From NCBI GenBank assembly GCA_030704615.1, contig CM060731.1, positions 88,392,756 to 88,456,755 on the forward strand: DNA of 64,000 nucleotides. Reading direction: 5' to 3'. The DNA comes from Takakia lepidozioides. Lineage: Eukaryota > Streptophyta > Takakiopsida > Takakiales > Takakiaceae. Positions 33,236 to 44,799 of this stretch are shown here, one piece after another. The position numbers and the translations under genes were made by a program. The notes beneath the pieces are model-generated. The model worked only from the letters and a program-made list of their open reading frames with translations. It was not told the origin of the DNA and did not search any database. Every line of letters begins with the position of its first letter. Positions within the stretch are counted from its first letter, which is position 1.

Positions 33236-33962
33236 TGTCGCGGCCCTTTGCCTTGACGGCAGAGGGGGTCGGGACACAAGAGGGGCTGCCCCTGTGGTGG
33301 GGGCAGTAGCAGCGATAGGTACGGGGGCTGAAGCACCCTTGAGTGCCCAAGGCACTCAAGGAGGCGGAGGCGCTCACTAGGTGGAGCCCCGCACACCGGG
33401 TTGCGGTGGGGGTGGCTCCACAAGGGGTGGTGGTAGCTTAGCGGGACTTAGTGGGGGTGGCATAGGACTCACCATGGGGTGGAGACCTCGAGGTGGGAGT
33501 CGTGGGGAGTCTTGGGACTCATCACGGTCCATTGGGGCCGCGGTGAGTGGGCCAAGACTCACCGCGACTCACCACCGGGAATCGAGGGTCTTCGTGGTGG
33601 TTCGCCATAAAATGGCATGGCTGGTTGTGAAACCCCCGCGGACAGCTACAGAAGTATATATAGGGAGTAGTAACCCCGAGAACGGTGCAAGCCCGTTGGT
33701 GACCAAAAACTAGTGAGTAAGCGAGCGAGCCGGAAAGCGACCAAAGAGTGGGGAGCTGTTCCGGACTGCCAACTACAAAAGGGAATTCCCGCTGGTTCCA
33801 AAGCGGTGGAGGGTTCTTTGGGAGATAAAAGGGGGACCGTTATGCCCCGGTGAGCAGCCGAAGCTCCAAGTTGGCCCGGCGGCCAGGTTGGGAGTCAGGC
33901 GCGCGCATCAAAGCGAGTAACTATGACTTGAGGGGGAGCTTACCGAAGGGAGGTGCGCGACA
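33236..33962 (+). repeat. 3' LTR, complete
   Basis: 727 bases, start TGTCGCGG and end GCGCGACA. Both boundaries are supported by the solo copy at 2946-3675, which is flanked by an exact 5-bp duplication. TATA-like TATATATAGG near 33,655. Confidence 0.92.
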
Positions 33963-35130
33963 AGCATTGTGTGAGCGTACGCTCACAACGCTCACACCAT
34001 TGCATCGTTGGTGGGTCACATAGCGAATGTCAAGATGAAGACAAGAGGCTACACGTACGTGGTAGACTTCTAAATCATAGACTTCCCCATCGATGAGTAT
34101 TCACATACGCTCCTATTAGGGAGGCCATGGTTGATCCAGTCCAGAGCACGAACGGACTGGGGGGGAGGCACCATTACTTATGGGGTAAGACCTTACACTA
34201 CTACCGTTGCATTTCTTTCTGGAGCACCTCATGAGGAGACAGATGAGGATGAGCTCAGCATGATTGGTTCCGAGGAGGAATCCGCAGACTTGAGTGAGGA
34301 AGATTTGTGGTCAGAAGGGGAGACCCTCCTCACACCGCACGCCCATCGAGTTTTGGCAACATCTATTGCACCTCATAGGGAGGTTAAGCGAAGGAAGGTA
34401 GGAGTAGAGGACGCGGCCAAGTCTCTAGGTCCGGGATTGTATGAATGCAAGTCTGATGCAGACTGCATCGCCTGGTTGTTCGGAGAAAACCAAGGCAGGG
34501 AAGTGATGGTATACTCGGTATTGACCGAGGCACTTCCAGAGTTTGAGTTGTTGACCAAACTTTTTTCCATATCCGCCGATAGGTTGGTCTGCAGGAAAAG
34601 GGGATTCATCAGGAGGAAAGCGGCGAGATCATGGACATGAGAATTGTAGAGGGGGCCGACCTGGAAGGGGATGTCATGAAACATAGCACCCCCTACATTC
34701 TCTATTTGCAGGAGGGATAAAGCGGATCTCGGTTTGAACCGGGATCGACTTTCACGTCAGAACCAACAACGCAGTTGGTTGACATGGCAGTTGGAGGAGA
34801 ATCACCAAAGATGGTGAAGGTGGGAGCCCACTTGTCATCCGAGTAGGCTTTGGAGTACCAAGCGTTGTTCAAGGAATTTCGGGACATCTTTGCATGGTCC
34901 TACACCAAATTGAAAGGAGTACCTCTATATGTAGCGATGCATTCCATTCCCCTGATTCCAGGAGCTACCCCACGATGACAACAAGAGAAGAGGGTGAATC
35001 CCAATCTCGCACTGCTCATCAAAGCAAAAATTGAAAAGCTACTGGCTGCAGAGTTCATTTTTCCGGTGGAAACCTCGGCCTGGGTACCCCCAATGGTGAT
35101 TGTTCGAAAGACAAGCAGCCCAAAAACTGT
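33963..35130 (+). pseudogene. Degraded Ty3/gypsy pol fragment of a second family
   Basis: Across frames the segment reads 'DEYSHTLLLGRPWL' (34,093-34,135), typical of the region after the protease in plant gypsy elements. An acidic open stretch follows to 34,640. Then come 'FREFRDIFAWSY' type sequence near 34,870-34,905, 'NPNLALLIKAKIEKLLAAEFI' near 34,998-35,060 and 'ETSAWVPPMVIVRK' near 35,070-35,110, the N-terminal block of gypsy reverse transcriptase. Stops and shifts are frequent, and nothing of the catalytic palm remains. The young chromovirus ends exactly at its left edge and may have inserted into it. Confidence 0.7.
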
Positions 35131-35822
35131 AATGATGGAGCTTATGGGATGACAAGGGACTGCGGAAAAGTGAAAGGAAATAAACTAGACAGCCCCCTCC
35201 ACAACCATGTGACAGAACCATAGAAAGATAGCCCCCTCCACAAGCAACCCACAAAACCATTATGCCAGTGGAAACAAGGAAACAAACCAATGGCGGAAGG
35301 CCCTACACTTAGGCCCTTCTCCTATACTTTCATGACCAGATTCCTAGCATGCATAGCGTAGAGGTCTTGGAGTTCTGGGGGGCAACAGTTCTGCTTCAAA
35401 AAAAGGCTAGCTGAACAAAGTGATATGAACTTACCTTGACATAATCAATTAGTTCGGGCTTTCCAGATTTCATCTAGAAAGCCCTTTGCACAAACATCAA
35501 TATGTTGTGTGATCAGCTGCCCAGCAAGTAGACCCCAACAGTGCCAGGGCTTTAGCCTCAGCCTCGAGGGTTTGAAGTTGGTGAACATATCAGGTGTTGG
35601 GCCCCCTCCACAAGCAGCCCAAAAACAGCCTTAGCAGCCCAAAAACAATAATGATGGAGCTTATGGGATGACAAGCTGGGACTACTAAAAACATGAAAGG
35701 AAACAAACCAGACAGCCCCCTCCACAAGCAGCCCACAAAACCACTATGCCAGTGGAAACAAGGGAACAAACCAACGGCGGAAGGCCCTACACTTAGGCCC
35801 TTCTCCTATCCTTTCATGACCC
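35112..35822. repeat. Direct duplication flanking a LINE 3' fragment
   Basis: The stretch from about 35,115 to 35,330 recurs at about 35,633-35,818 (shared words: 'ATGATGGAGCTTATGGGATGACAAG', given here as a word inside the repeat, and 'GCCAGTGGAAACAAGG'). Between them, 35,440-35,600 matches the minus-strand LINE 3' end seen at 60,517-60,650 inside a KCBP intron. No gene is seen. Confidence 0.65.
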
Positions 35823-36145
35823 ATGTGCTCCAGACTACACACATCAGCACGTACACTTGCCATCAAGGTTTACACTCTGAAAATCAACAAGAAGCAAATG
35901 AGGGCTCGTCCCAATCTAGCCAGTGAGAAGGTGGGGCGCTTACCTTTTCATATGTTTGTTTCGGTGCTTGTCCAAACATGAGACTTTACATATTTTGTTC
36001 CCGGTAGGAGGGCTGAGGCGAGGATACTTGGGCGTACGGGCTCTCTTCACCTGTGTACAAACCATGAATACATCCTCAGCCTTGCTGCTAGCAGCTGACA
36101 CTGACGGCGTGAAGTTCTTCCAGCAAACACCCCAACCCTACCTAC
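35823..36145. other. Unassigned sequence
   Basis: No gene, repeat or RNA feature recognised. Open frames here are short and without motifs. Confidence 0.25.
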
Positions 36146-36146
36146 A

Positions 36147-37500
36147 GTAACATGTCAAAATCACTACAAAACCACCATAGATCCACCAACGAGCTTCTCC
36201 TCATCTATGTTATCTGTTTTTGGATACTTTCCTGCTGCCACATCAGCTGTAACTTGTCAAAGTCACTCCTAACCACCACAGATTCACCCAACGAGCTAAC
36301 TTACAGAATTAAATATGCATCTCAGGCCGGCCGAGTCTGATGAGAAGGTAAAACAGGCAGAAATAGGTTGAAGAAGAAGGTGCCCTCACCACATTGTCGT
36401 TGACCCTGTGTCATGACCCATAGAGGATTTGACCGAACATCAACCCAAAAGGACCCCTTGTGTGTGCAGCTTGTGTGTGCAACATTCAGAATGACATCCG
36501 GTAATCTGACAGGCATTCATTTTTTTGCCTCGGTTGTCCCACCATTGGCTGGGGTCAGAAAAGTATTCATCCCACAACTTCTCCTCATCTCTGTTACCTA
36601 TTTTCGGATACTTTCCTGTTGTCACATTGGCAGTATCATGTCAAAGTCACTCCAAACTACCAAAGATTCACTCAACTGCTGCCACATCAACAGTAACTTG
36701 TCAAAGTCACTCCTAACCACCACCGATCCACCCAACGAGCTAACTTATAGAGTTCAATATGCATCTTAGGGACGAGTCTGATGAGAGGGTAAAACAAACA
36801 GAAATAGGTTGAAGAAGAAGGGGCCCTCACCACATTGTCCTTGACCTTGTGTCATGGCCCATGGAGGATTTGACCGAACATCAACCCTAAAGGACCTCTT
36901 GTGTGTGCAGCTTGTGTTTGTAGCCTTCAGAATGACATCTGGTAATCTGCAGGCATTCACCTTTTTGCCTCGTTTGTCCCACCATTGGCTGGGGTCAGAA
37001 AAGTATTCATCCCACAACTTCTCCTCATCTCTGTTCACCTATTTTTGGATACTTTCCTGTGTCACATTGGCAGTACCATGTCAAAGTCACTTCAAACTAC
37101 CAAAGGTTCACTCAATCAGCTAACTTGCAGAATTCAACATGGAAATGTAGGGCCAATTCTGATAAGAGGGGAAAACAGGGTGAAATGTGTTGAAGAAGAT
37201 GCTTCTCCTACCCTATGTTATCTGTTTTTGGATACTTTCCTGCTGCTATATCGGCAGCTTGTCAAAGTCACTCCTAACCACCACCGATCCACCCAATGAG
37301 CTAAAGTACAAAATTCAATATGCATCTCAGGGCCGAGTATGATGAGAGGGCAAAACAGGCTGAAATAGGTGAAAGAAGAAGCTGCCCTCACCACATTGTC
37401 CTCGACCTTGAGTCATGATCCATGGAGGATTTGATCGACCATCAATCCAAAAGGACCTCTTGTGTGTGCTGCTTGTGTCCGTAGTCAGGTACTGTCGGAT
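36147..37500 (-). repeat. Tandem copies of an OSB-like PDF-motif exon
   Basis: The sequence is a tandem repeat with unit starts near 36,247, 36,693 and 37,258 and a partial one near 36,147. On the minus strand each unit holds an exon after an intron end (ACAG). The best copies read 'EEKLWDEYFSDPSQWW' followed by DNR or DKR (36,590 and 37,020 leftward), then 'LPDVILK' and 'SFWVDVRSNPPWV'-type sequence. This resembles the C-terminal PDF motif of plant organellar single-stranded DNA-binding (OSB) proteins, which carry one to several such motifs after an OB fold. The middle copy (37,038-36,766) is open throughout, another is frameshifted, and two are only exon stubs. The OB-fold exon is not identified, so this is a fragment or pseudogene. 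Confidence 0.5.
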
Positions 37501-37845
37501 CGCTCTGTGAGAACCACCACGCTTCCACCACGGTGCAGCTGAGCAGACGCCGATTGACACACGGCCTGCTAAGACCAACCTACTCTCCCAAGAAAGAAGC
37601 GCACAACAAAGTAGGCAGCAAAGTGGGCATAAGGCTTAGTGAGGCCGAAAAAAGAAACGACCCATAAAAATGACGCTTGAAAAATGTTTGAACACGCGAT
37701 GTCGCAGCACGTAGATAGAGACCTTACCAATACACTATATACACACATATGAAACTTTTCCCCAAAATATATATATATATAAGGAATTTTTCAGACCCTT
37801 TCTATATACATAGTCTGTATGTGGGGGTATTTAATTAACCTCTGT
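37501..37845. other. AT-rich spacer
   Basis: No gene. Contains a short (AT)n run at 37,769-37,781 and neighbouring TATATA words; otherwise nothing recognisable. Confidence 0.3.
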
Positions 37846-39763
37846 TCACGCACGTGGTAGGTACATTAACCCTTGGTGCACCCCCCAGGGTTCTCCACTG
37901 GTGTCACTGTCACAAAATTTCTCAAACCTTTGGAACTTCATACACCCACAAGAGGTAGATTGCAAGATATCAATCTGGAAATTGAAATCACGAAATACAA
38001 AAGAGGGTTGATAGAAATCAGACCCACAATGCTTGTGGTATGTCCAACCAAAAACCAGTTCATCAACCAAAGGGCATAGACCAGCCTGATCAAAGGTCAT
38101 AAAGGCATCTTTGATCAAACTTCGTGTATTTACCCAATCCATACCTCTATTAGGATATAGCATATGTATGAATCCTCTAGGGGCTGCCCTCTTTGACTGT
38201 GTAAGACAACTGCGACCATGAGATTGAACCTCAATCTCTCTTGCAAGTAGTACTTCTTCATAGGAATCATAAGAAAGATCTGCAAGTATACAGCCAGGTA
38301 TTAATCGTAGCCAGAAAAATTTCTTTTGGCAATAGGTGAAGAATCATTGAAGCCTGGGCGAGATCTGTTTGAGCCAGTCCTTGCTGAAGCACTAGTATTA
38401 GAATTTCCAGAATGGGACTTAGAGTATCCTTGCCCGGAAGAATTAGCAGAGACGGCCACTCCTTGCCCTTCTTCCTTGATAATAACCCTGGCTGTGGCCC
38501 CGACTGTACAAGCCAAGCTACCACGATGTAGTCCACCTCTTCCTCTGCCATTGGTAGGTCTTGATGGATGTGGTGGAGTGTCAAGATCCAACTGCTGCCT
38601 CTTGAAGGGAGGAGTATGTTTGGGCAGGCTGTCAGTGATCAACCCCCCAGGTTTGATGAGTTTCTCAATGTACCTGGCACCACCAGCCTCACCAAGGCTG
38701 CTTAAGCCTGCGGGTTCTTGATGTACTCCTCTGCAGCTTCAAGCATGTACTCTCTTGAAATCTGAAAAGTAACTTGGGCAATGATTGCTAGCCTAGCAGT
38801 CTTCACAAGCCAGACCATAAAGCTATGGAATTTTGCTGTGAATAGAAAGATGAGAGGAGCTAGGAAAGAACACTTTCATATTGTTAAACATGTACCACAC
38901 AATGTGGTGAAACCATGCCACACTCCTTGAACATCCTTCAGTAGCCCTTGGGTTGCAATTACACCTCAAATAGGGTTGATGCCAATTGAACAACTAGCTC
39001 TTGTGATTCTTTGATTGAACAAGGCCAGTGGGAAGGTCATTCTTAGTCCAAACAATGATATTATCACTTTTGTCGCATAGCTTGTAGTGGAAAGTTTTCA
39101 AGGGCCATGCAATAGCAAGAGGTTCCTTCTTCACTTTCTAAACACCATCAGTAGCATCTCGCTCACACTTCTTCAATTCAGAAGGTGTTAAGTTACCCCA
39201 CTTCACCCACATGGGATGGAAATAGGGGTAAGAAGATTGATGTTGGATGATGGGTGCCACATCATGTGGTCTTTGTTTGCCACATCCAACTCCACAACTC
39301 TAGAAGGAACCCAAGGTACAAAATTCAAATTACCTGGAGTTGCACTAGTAGTGCGATCTTGTTCAGCTTGAGTGTTCTCAACATGAGCCCAATACTCCAA
39401 AACAACAGCCTTCTCAGCTTCTGGAATGTCCATATGTTCCAGAAATGGATGGCGATCAATTGAGGGAACAAAGTCCTCCACTGTTGTAACACTTGAGGAA
39501 TTCTGAATAAAACCATGAACCTCATCCTCTGGATAAGCTTCACGCAAGGCATATTCAATCTCCCGGGACACCTTCTCACCAAAAAGTGTGTCCTCAGCGT
39601 CTTGTTCCAGCAATGCTTGCAAACCCTTATGACGCTCTTGAAGTCCCTCAAGATATTTCCCACTCTTATACGCTGCCAACGCGAGTTTCATCCAATCTTC
39701 AAGAGCCAAAGTCTCCAAAAGTAGAGTAGGCTCACCATTGTCCAAAGCGCTTTCATTGAGACT
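37846..39763 (-). pseudogene. Unrecognised decayed coding region
   Basis: An open exon begins after a TTCAG acceptor near 39,763 and runs to 39,203, about 185 codons, acidic and helical ('LALEDWMKLALAAYKSGKYL'). Coding-like sequence continues past stops to about 39,000 ('NLTPSELKKCERDATDGV'). Further left, 38,642-38,301 is a Gly/Arg/Ser-rich segment, and 38,163-37,846 contains 'YPNRGMDWVNTRSLIKDAF' and Cys-rich sequence. The pieces share strand and order but not frame. I do not recognise a family. A decayed retroelement or host gene are both possible. Confidence 0.35.
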
Positions 39764-40329
39764 GAATACAGAGGTGATTGGGGTGGGAGGAGGGATTTTC
39801 TCAACTTACCTCCATCCTTCCTTCATTGCTCAAAATCATACCTTCTTTCTTCCAAAGTATCCTTTCAGTATAGCTTGGAGGTTTAAGTGTTTAGATAAAG
39901 ACCATAAACCACTTAGCTATCCTTTCTTGGTTGACATGTAGTCATCTAGAGAAAGTAAAACATAGTATCATAGCTATGTCAAACTGTTTAGTCTACCCAA
40001 GCAAAAGTTATATCAAAGGAGTAGGGATAGAGCACATCACTAACATTCCTTTGTGCAAATATCACTGCTGTGATTTCAAATTCTAGCAAAGCTGGAGGAA
40101 AGACTCCCTCTATTTATCTGTAAAACCCAGTCACTTATGAGCTCATAGAAGAAGAGATGCCCTCACCTGCACCCGTCCCAAAAAACACCACAAGCATATG
40201 ATGTGGGTTAGTGAGGATGTGCGAGGTGAATGGCATGCACTCTTGCATGCTATAGTTGTCCAAAATGAAATAATAAGTAGGGTTCCAGAAAAGGAAAAAC
40301 AATCAATTGAGCACGAAGGTTGCAAACAA

Positions 40330-40540
40330 TTGACAAGGGAGAGTGTGTGTACCACCAATCATCACCTGAATGGTCTGAGGAAGAGGAGCAGGTTGTGACA
40401 TGTTCAGCAAATACCAGCTCACAAAAGTCTCCAAAGAGCAGCTCACAAGATCACAGACTTCTTTCCCTTCTCCAAGTGTGAGGGAAGTGTTAGTCATAAG
40501 TAACTCATTGAGAAAGAGCAAAGTGCTCATCTCATCCTAA
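40330..40540 (-). other. Possible exon of unknown gene
   Basis: The minus strand is open with a coding-like helical stretch (LFLNELLMTNTSLTLGEGKE) ending at a CAG/GTGATG donor-like site near 40,370. There is no known motif. It lies downstream of the hydrolase exon on the same strand but does not look like the usual C-terminus of that family. Confidence 0.2.
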
Positions 40541-40729
40541 GAAACTGGCAGAAATCTGTAATGGTAGTACAATACTTCTCATGTCGCGAGGCAAATATCT
40601 GCCAGCAAGAAGGAAAACACTCCCTTGGAAAATTAACTGGCAGTTATTTTTCCCTTCTTTCTAGGTTTGTTCTTCATTTCATTCCATTTCTTTCTTAGGT
40701 CCTTATTGGCAGAGGGAGGAGCTGATTAC

Positions 40730-40873
40730 CAATCTTCTTGTGGCATATGTCTAGCTCCGTCAAGCATCACTAACTTCATAGATTCCGGATTACTCTTCAC
40801 AAAGTTTTCAGCTTCTGACTTCAGAAGATGTTTGTCCGCCTCCCCCCATGCAACAATCGCCGGTACTTTCCAA
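40730..40873 (-). pseudogene. Orphan C-terminal exon of an alpha/beta-hydrolase
   Basis: A single 144-base exon between a CATGCAG acceptor (40,874-40,880) and a GTAATC donor (40,729-40,724). It reads 'WKVPAIVAWGEADKHL', then 'VMLDGARHMPQEDW'. In alpha/beta-hydrolases this is the strand with the catalytic acid (WGEAD) followed by the catalytic His, usually in GAGHMPQED; here ARH replaces AGH. Upstream exons, expected to the right on this strand, are not visible. The gypsy element at 41,215-49,110 lies there and may have separated them. Confidence 0.55.
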
Positions 40874-41214
40874 CTGCATGAGCTTATACACGACTTGTCC
40901 GACCTTTCTCATGGAAGCAAATGACAACAAACCTCAAACACGTTTGAAACAAGCACTGCAACACAGAAGCATGAAGGGCTCCACTCTGGAAAATCTTGGC
41001 CTCTACATAATCCCACGACAAATGGCTTAACCAATCCAGATCCCACAACAAAGGCAAACAAAAGATCCTTCACTAGAAACACCACCCACTGATGGACAGC
41101 GGGTGATCGTGGCACTGAACAAGGGAGGGGGGGCGGGGGGTGGGGTGGGGGCATTGTGAATAGAAAAACACAACCTCACTACGACAGACATAACACCCAG
41201 TGTGTCTGTTAGAT

Positions 41215-41708
41215 TGTGATGGCTCATGTTCTCCTAGCCTGACTTTCAGCCTATTCATTACTGTCTGACAAGTTCATCCATGCCATTAGTATTTACGGCG
41301 GGAGACCGTTATACATAGCCTGACCTATACTTGTTTGAGGTTATCCTAGAGCTTTGTGGCTGCATCTGGCCCCTTCATTGGTCTACGGGCCAGATCTGTT
41401 TGTAATCTAGGCACCCCGTGGCATGCTGCCACGTGGGGGTATTGCCTCACCCTAGGTTTTGGGTATAAACTTGTTCTTGACCTTGAGTCAGGGCCCTTCT
41501 TATCGTATGTACAACCTGGTGTACGGGCTTCTGGACGTGCTCTGTGAGCTTTGGATGTGTGTGTGTTAGCTCTGCATATGCTGTACGTGGGATCCTCTAT
41601 AAGTTCATCTCCCTTCTCATGCTGTAAAGCCCGCTCCTTCCGAGCTCTTACACCCCTAGTTTAACGTGCACTTGTGAGGATGGGAGAATGTCATTCAAGC
41701 ACAAAATA
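41215..41708 (+). repeat. 5' LTR of the second gypsy element
   Basis: 494 bases, matching 48,618-49,110. It contains the words 'GGGAGACCGTTATA', 'CACGTGGGGGTATTGCC' and 'GGGTATAAACTTG' (a weak TATA). The canonical CA end is not seen; the shared sequence ends CAAAATA. Confidence 0.88.
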
Positions 41709-41893
41709 TGGTGGAGTCTTGTGGGTAGTGGCGGCTCCGCACGTACAGTGATTTTGCGCGGTTACCTCAGGTTGAATCTGGTTTTTGAAGCAAAGTTTTT
41801 GGGCTCAAGAAGAGGTTGCGATGGCGGCGGCAGCCTCACTCTTCGCGTTGTGCAATTTCATTTCCTTGCCTTGCTTGTTTTTCCTGTGTTACA

Positions 41894-43114
41894 ATGACAT
41901 ATGCAGTTCTATGTAGTTTGTCGAGCGAGAGAGAGGACAGTGGTTCTATTTTAGTTAAGATTGAACTGAGAGTGGAGGTTGCAGGTTCTGATGTGGTTGG
42001 TTCCAGCCAGTTAGTTTTGGGTGTTCCTATGTTTGCTTCCAGTTTACAGGTAGTGGAGGGTCATCCCGTCTCGGAAGTGCCTGCAGCTCTTGTCGCGCGT
42101 GTTCCATTGTTGATTCCAGGGGTTCCTGTTCCTGACATTGAAAGACCTACCTCCTTAGGCTCTAACTACTCAGCGTATGCAAGGGCCGAAGCGGCCTTTG
42201 AAGAAAGAACCTTGTATTCGGCTCGTGGCTCACTGAGTTCGGGCTCTTTGCCAAGCGGTGACCCTTGCAGAGCTGATTACGGTTTGGGCTACGTTGAGCC
42301 TGCTTACGATCTTGAGGGGCTGCCTGATGTTAACTCGCAAATCCAGGACTCTCTTGTGTTTGACAGTGAGCAGCTCGAGTTGAGCAGTGACGACTTGGTG
42401 TGGATCGATAAATTTGAATCTCGATTTTTTGTGGACGTCTCGCGTTTCTCAGCTACTGAACGGGAGAGAGTCTCTGCCTGGATCAGCGATCCTGCTTTAC
42501 TGGTGAGAGAAGTTCATAGTGTGATTGACAAAGAGCTAGCTTTGAGGAGACAGTTCAAGGTGCCTATCCCCGAACTCAAAAGTCGATTTTTGTCTTACGG
42601 TGCCTTGGAATTTAGGCAGTTTGGGCTTTGTGAACAAATCTCCGTGCAATCCCTTGACGTTCCGCTGGTGTCCTGCGATTTTGTGGATCCTTGGCATTTG
42701 GCTTTGTTCACCAGTGGCATTGGTGCGATTTTGTTACGATTGTTAAGATTTGGGAGTCTTGCACCTACTACCCGTGACCTTGTTGATTCTCTCACCGGTC
42801 ATAGTGAGAAGGCTCTTCAAGGAGATCTTGTTATTCTTCCTCACGAGCTATTCGCTCTCCGCTCAATTCGCAAACTGAACATTTTTCACTCCATCGGGCA
42901 TTGGCCGCCGAGCACTGTCTTGTCTCGAACTTGGAGAAGTGACCGTTACTGGGGGTCGGACTACACCTTGTATGTGGGTTTTTGGTTCAAGAATTCCCGC
43001 GGGTGGAATTTGTTGGTTCTTGCTGAGCACGATCAAGAGACACACAAGCTTTTGGTGATTGTGACTCCACAAGCTTGGCAGTGTACCAGTGTGGTGGAAG
43101 TTGAAGATGTCTAA
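41894..43114 (+). CDS. Extra upstream ORF of the second gypsy element
   Basis: An intact frame of 406 codons from the ATG at 41,894. It is acidic in the first half and has hydrophobic and aromatic stretches later ('HWPPSTVLSRTWRSDRYWG', 'YTLYVGFWFKNSRGW'). No zinc knuckle, protease or coat motif is visible, and no clear signal peptide or transmembrane anchor that would mark an env-like gene. It may be an N-terminal gag module or an added gene; it remains open although the rest of the element is broken. It stops 19 bases before the next ATG (43,134). Confidence 0.5.
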   Translation: MTYAVLCSLSSEREDSGSILVKIELRVEVAGSDVVGSSQLVLGVPMFASSLQVVEGHPVSEVPAALVARVPLLIPGVPVPDIERPTSLGSNYSAYARAEAAFEERTLYSARGSLSSGSLPSGDPCRADYGLGYVEPAYDLEGLPDVNSQIQDSLVFDSEQLELSSDDLVWIDKFESRFFVDVSRFSATERERVSAWISDPALLVREVHSVIDKELALRRQFKVPIPELKSRFLSYGALEFRQFGLCEQISVQSLDVPLVSCDFVDPWHLALFTSGIGAILLRLLRFGSLAPTTRDLVDSLTGHSEKALQGDLVILPHELFALRSIRKLNIFHSIGHWPPSTVLSRTWRSDRYWGSDYTLYVGFWFKNSRGWNLLVLAEHDQETHKLLVIVTPQAWQCTSVVEVEDV

Positions 43115-43133
43115 AGGTGGTAATTCCTAACTA

Positions 43134-44782
43134 ATGTCCAACTCGCCCAATAGCCGTTGGTTGCGTTCAGGTAGAAATAGAATATCTGCTGCTCTTGTGT
43201 TATCTCCAATCACTGAGCCTCGACATAGGACTTTTGTAGAGTCAGATTTGGTATCAATGGAAGAAGGATTTAGTGGGGTTGATGGTAGAAATCAAGCCAG
43301 GGCTTCCAATGGTCTTGGACCTGCGGTAGCCACTAGCACCAGGCCTGGCTTGGGTGGTAGAATTCGGGAAAACTTGGATGTTGCACATGATACGAGGGCC
43401 AACATGTATGCCATGGATTTCCATGCACGACGGATGGACGGCGTGGATCACGTAGGGGAGTCACCTGCAGGTCAACCTAGCATCTCAGTTTTGAGTTCTG
43501 CTCTACCGGCAGAATTGAGGCCTATTTCCTTGCATGACAATCCTCAATTTCAAGGTATGCCTGTCACCTCCTCTCGTGCATCTCATCCTTGTACGTGGCT
43601 AGTGAGTCCGCTTGGTCTGGCCCTGTGCGAAGCCAAGTGCTTGTACAAAGTCAACCAGCTCTTCAGTCATGGTCCAGTGCCCCACCTACTGTATTACCTC
43701 TCTCCCGGGCTATGGGAGGGATGGCAGTTCATGAGGATGGAGGTGCAAGGTCAGGTTACAATAATTTGGGAATTCAGCCAGTAGCTTTTCAGGGACATGG
43801 GCATGCTGGTCATGTATACCATGTAGCACCGGTGACTACTTATGCCTATCCTGAGTATAACATGGGAAAGAAGATAGAGAATTTTTTGGAATTGTTTGAA
43901 GTCAGTGCTCAAATGAACAAAGCTACGGAAGAGGTCATGATAGGTACATTCCGTATGAGCATGCAAGGAGAAGCCAGTGATTTGTTGCATGTTGCTTTGA
44001 GTGGTGAAGAAAACCTGACTTGGGCCAAGGTTAAAAGAAGAGCCCTCATGATCTTTAAACCTGCGGAGAGGCCTTTGGATAGCCTTGACAAACTTTGTGG
44101 CCGGCCATACAAGGAGGGTGAGTCTCTTTGGCAATACTTTTTAGAATTAAGGGCTGCTGCTGTTGAACAAGTGCCCGAAGATGTTGTTATTAGGGAGAGA
44201 TTGCTAAGACAACACTTCTTGAGAGGCATGCCAGCGGAAGTTAAAGCTTTGGGACAACGTCGTACTTTCAGGGATAGTGATGAGATATTGCATGAGGTTA
44301 GTCTTAAGCTTAGGGACCTGGCTGAAGCAAAGCAAAGGCGACACCATGTGAAATTTCAGATCCCTTATATGGATCATGAAGACACCGCCACATTTGATGA
44401 GAGAGAGACCTCACTTGTTGGGTCTGAGTCTAGTGACTCTGCTTTGCAAGAACTGGCTTACACTGTGGGTGAGTTGGGAAAAAACATAGCTACTCAATTT
44501 GCAGCCTTGAAGGCTGATCAGCAGAGTACTAAGTGGAGACCCAGAGACCAGCAAAGAGCTGAATACAAGCCCAGAGATGAGCAGAGAGGTAGAGGTGGAG
44601 GGTTCAGAGGTAAGACCCAAACAGGGGCCACTTATGAGAGGAAGTTTGCTCCCTGTTATATTTGTGGCAGTGATGAGCATTATACCAAGGTATGTCCTGA
44701 CCGTGAGGGCTATGCTGATTATGTCAAAGAGAAGAAGAAGGCATGGTCTTCCAATCAGGGTGCTCACACACATTTAAACTAA
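43134..44782 (+). pseudogene. gag of the second gypsy element, one frameshift
   Basis: ATG at 43,134 opens a Ser/Arg-rich leader to about 43,600, where the sense frame shifts. The second frame runs to TAA 44,780. The capsid block ('NFLELFEVSAQMNKATEEV', then 'SLWQYFLELRAAAV') is at 43,880-44,160. An Arg/Gly-rich region and a CCHC knuckle 'CYICGSDEHYTKVC' (CX2CX4HX4C) at 44,653-44,694 follow. Confidence 0.85.
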
Positions 44783-44799
44783 AAAAATCTCTTGGGCAG

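Larger units (their letters stand above)
27112..33962 (+). mobile_element. Ty3/gypsy chromovirus-type LTR retrotransposon
   Basis: The element has 5' LTR 27,112-27,718, internal region 27,719-33,235 and 3' LTR 33,236-33,962. The 3' LTR is 727 bases with TGTCGCG/CGCGACA ends. The 5' LTR lacks its first 118 bases. The overlapping 607-609 bases differ at about three substitutions and two single-base indels by my reading, indicating a young insertion. The order gag, protease, reverse transcriptase, RNase H, integrase, chromodomain identifies a chromovirus. The polyprotein carries several frameshifts. The left target duplication is lost with the truncated LTR. Confidence 0.93.
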
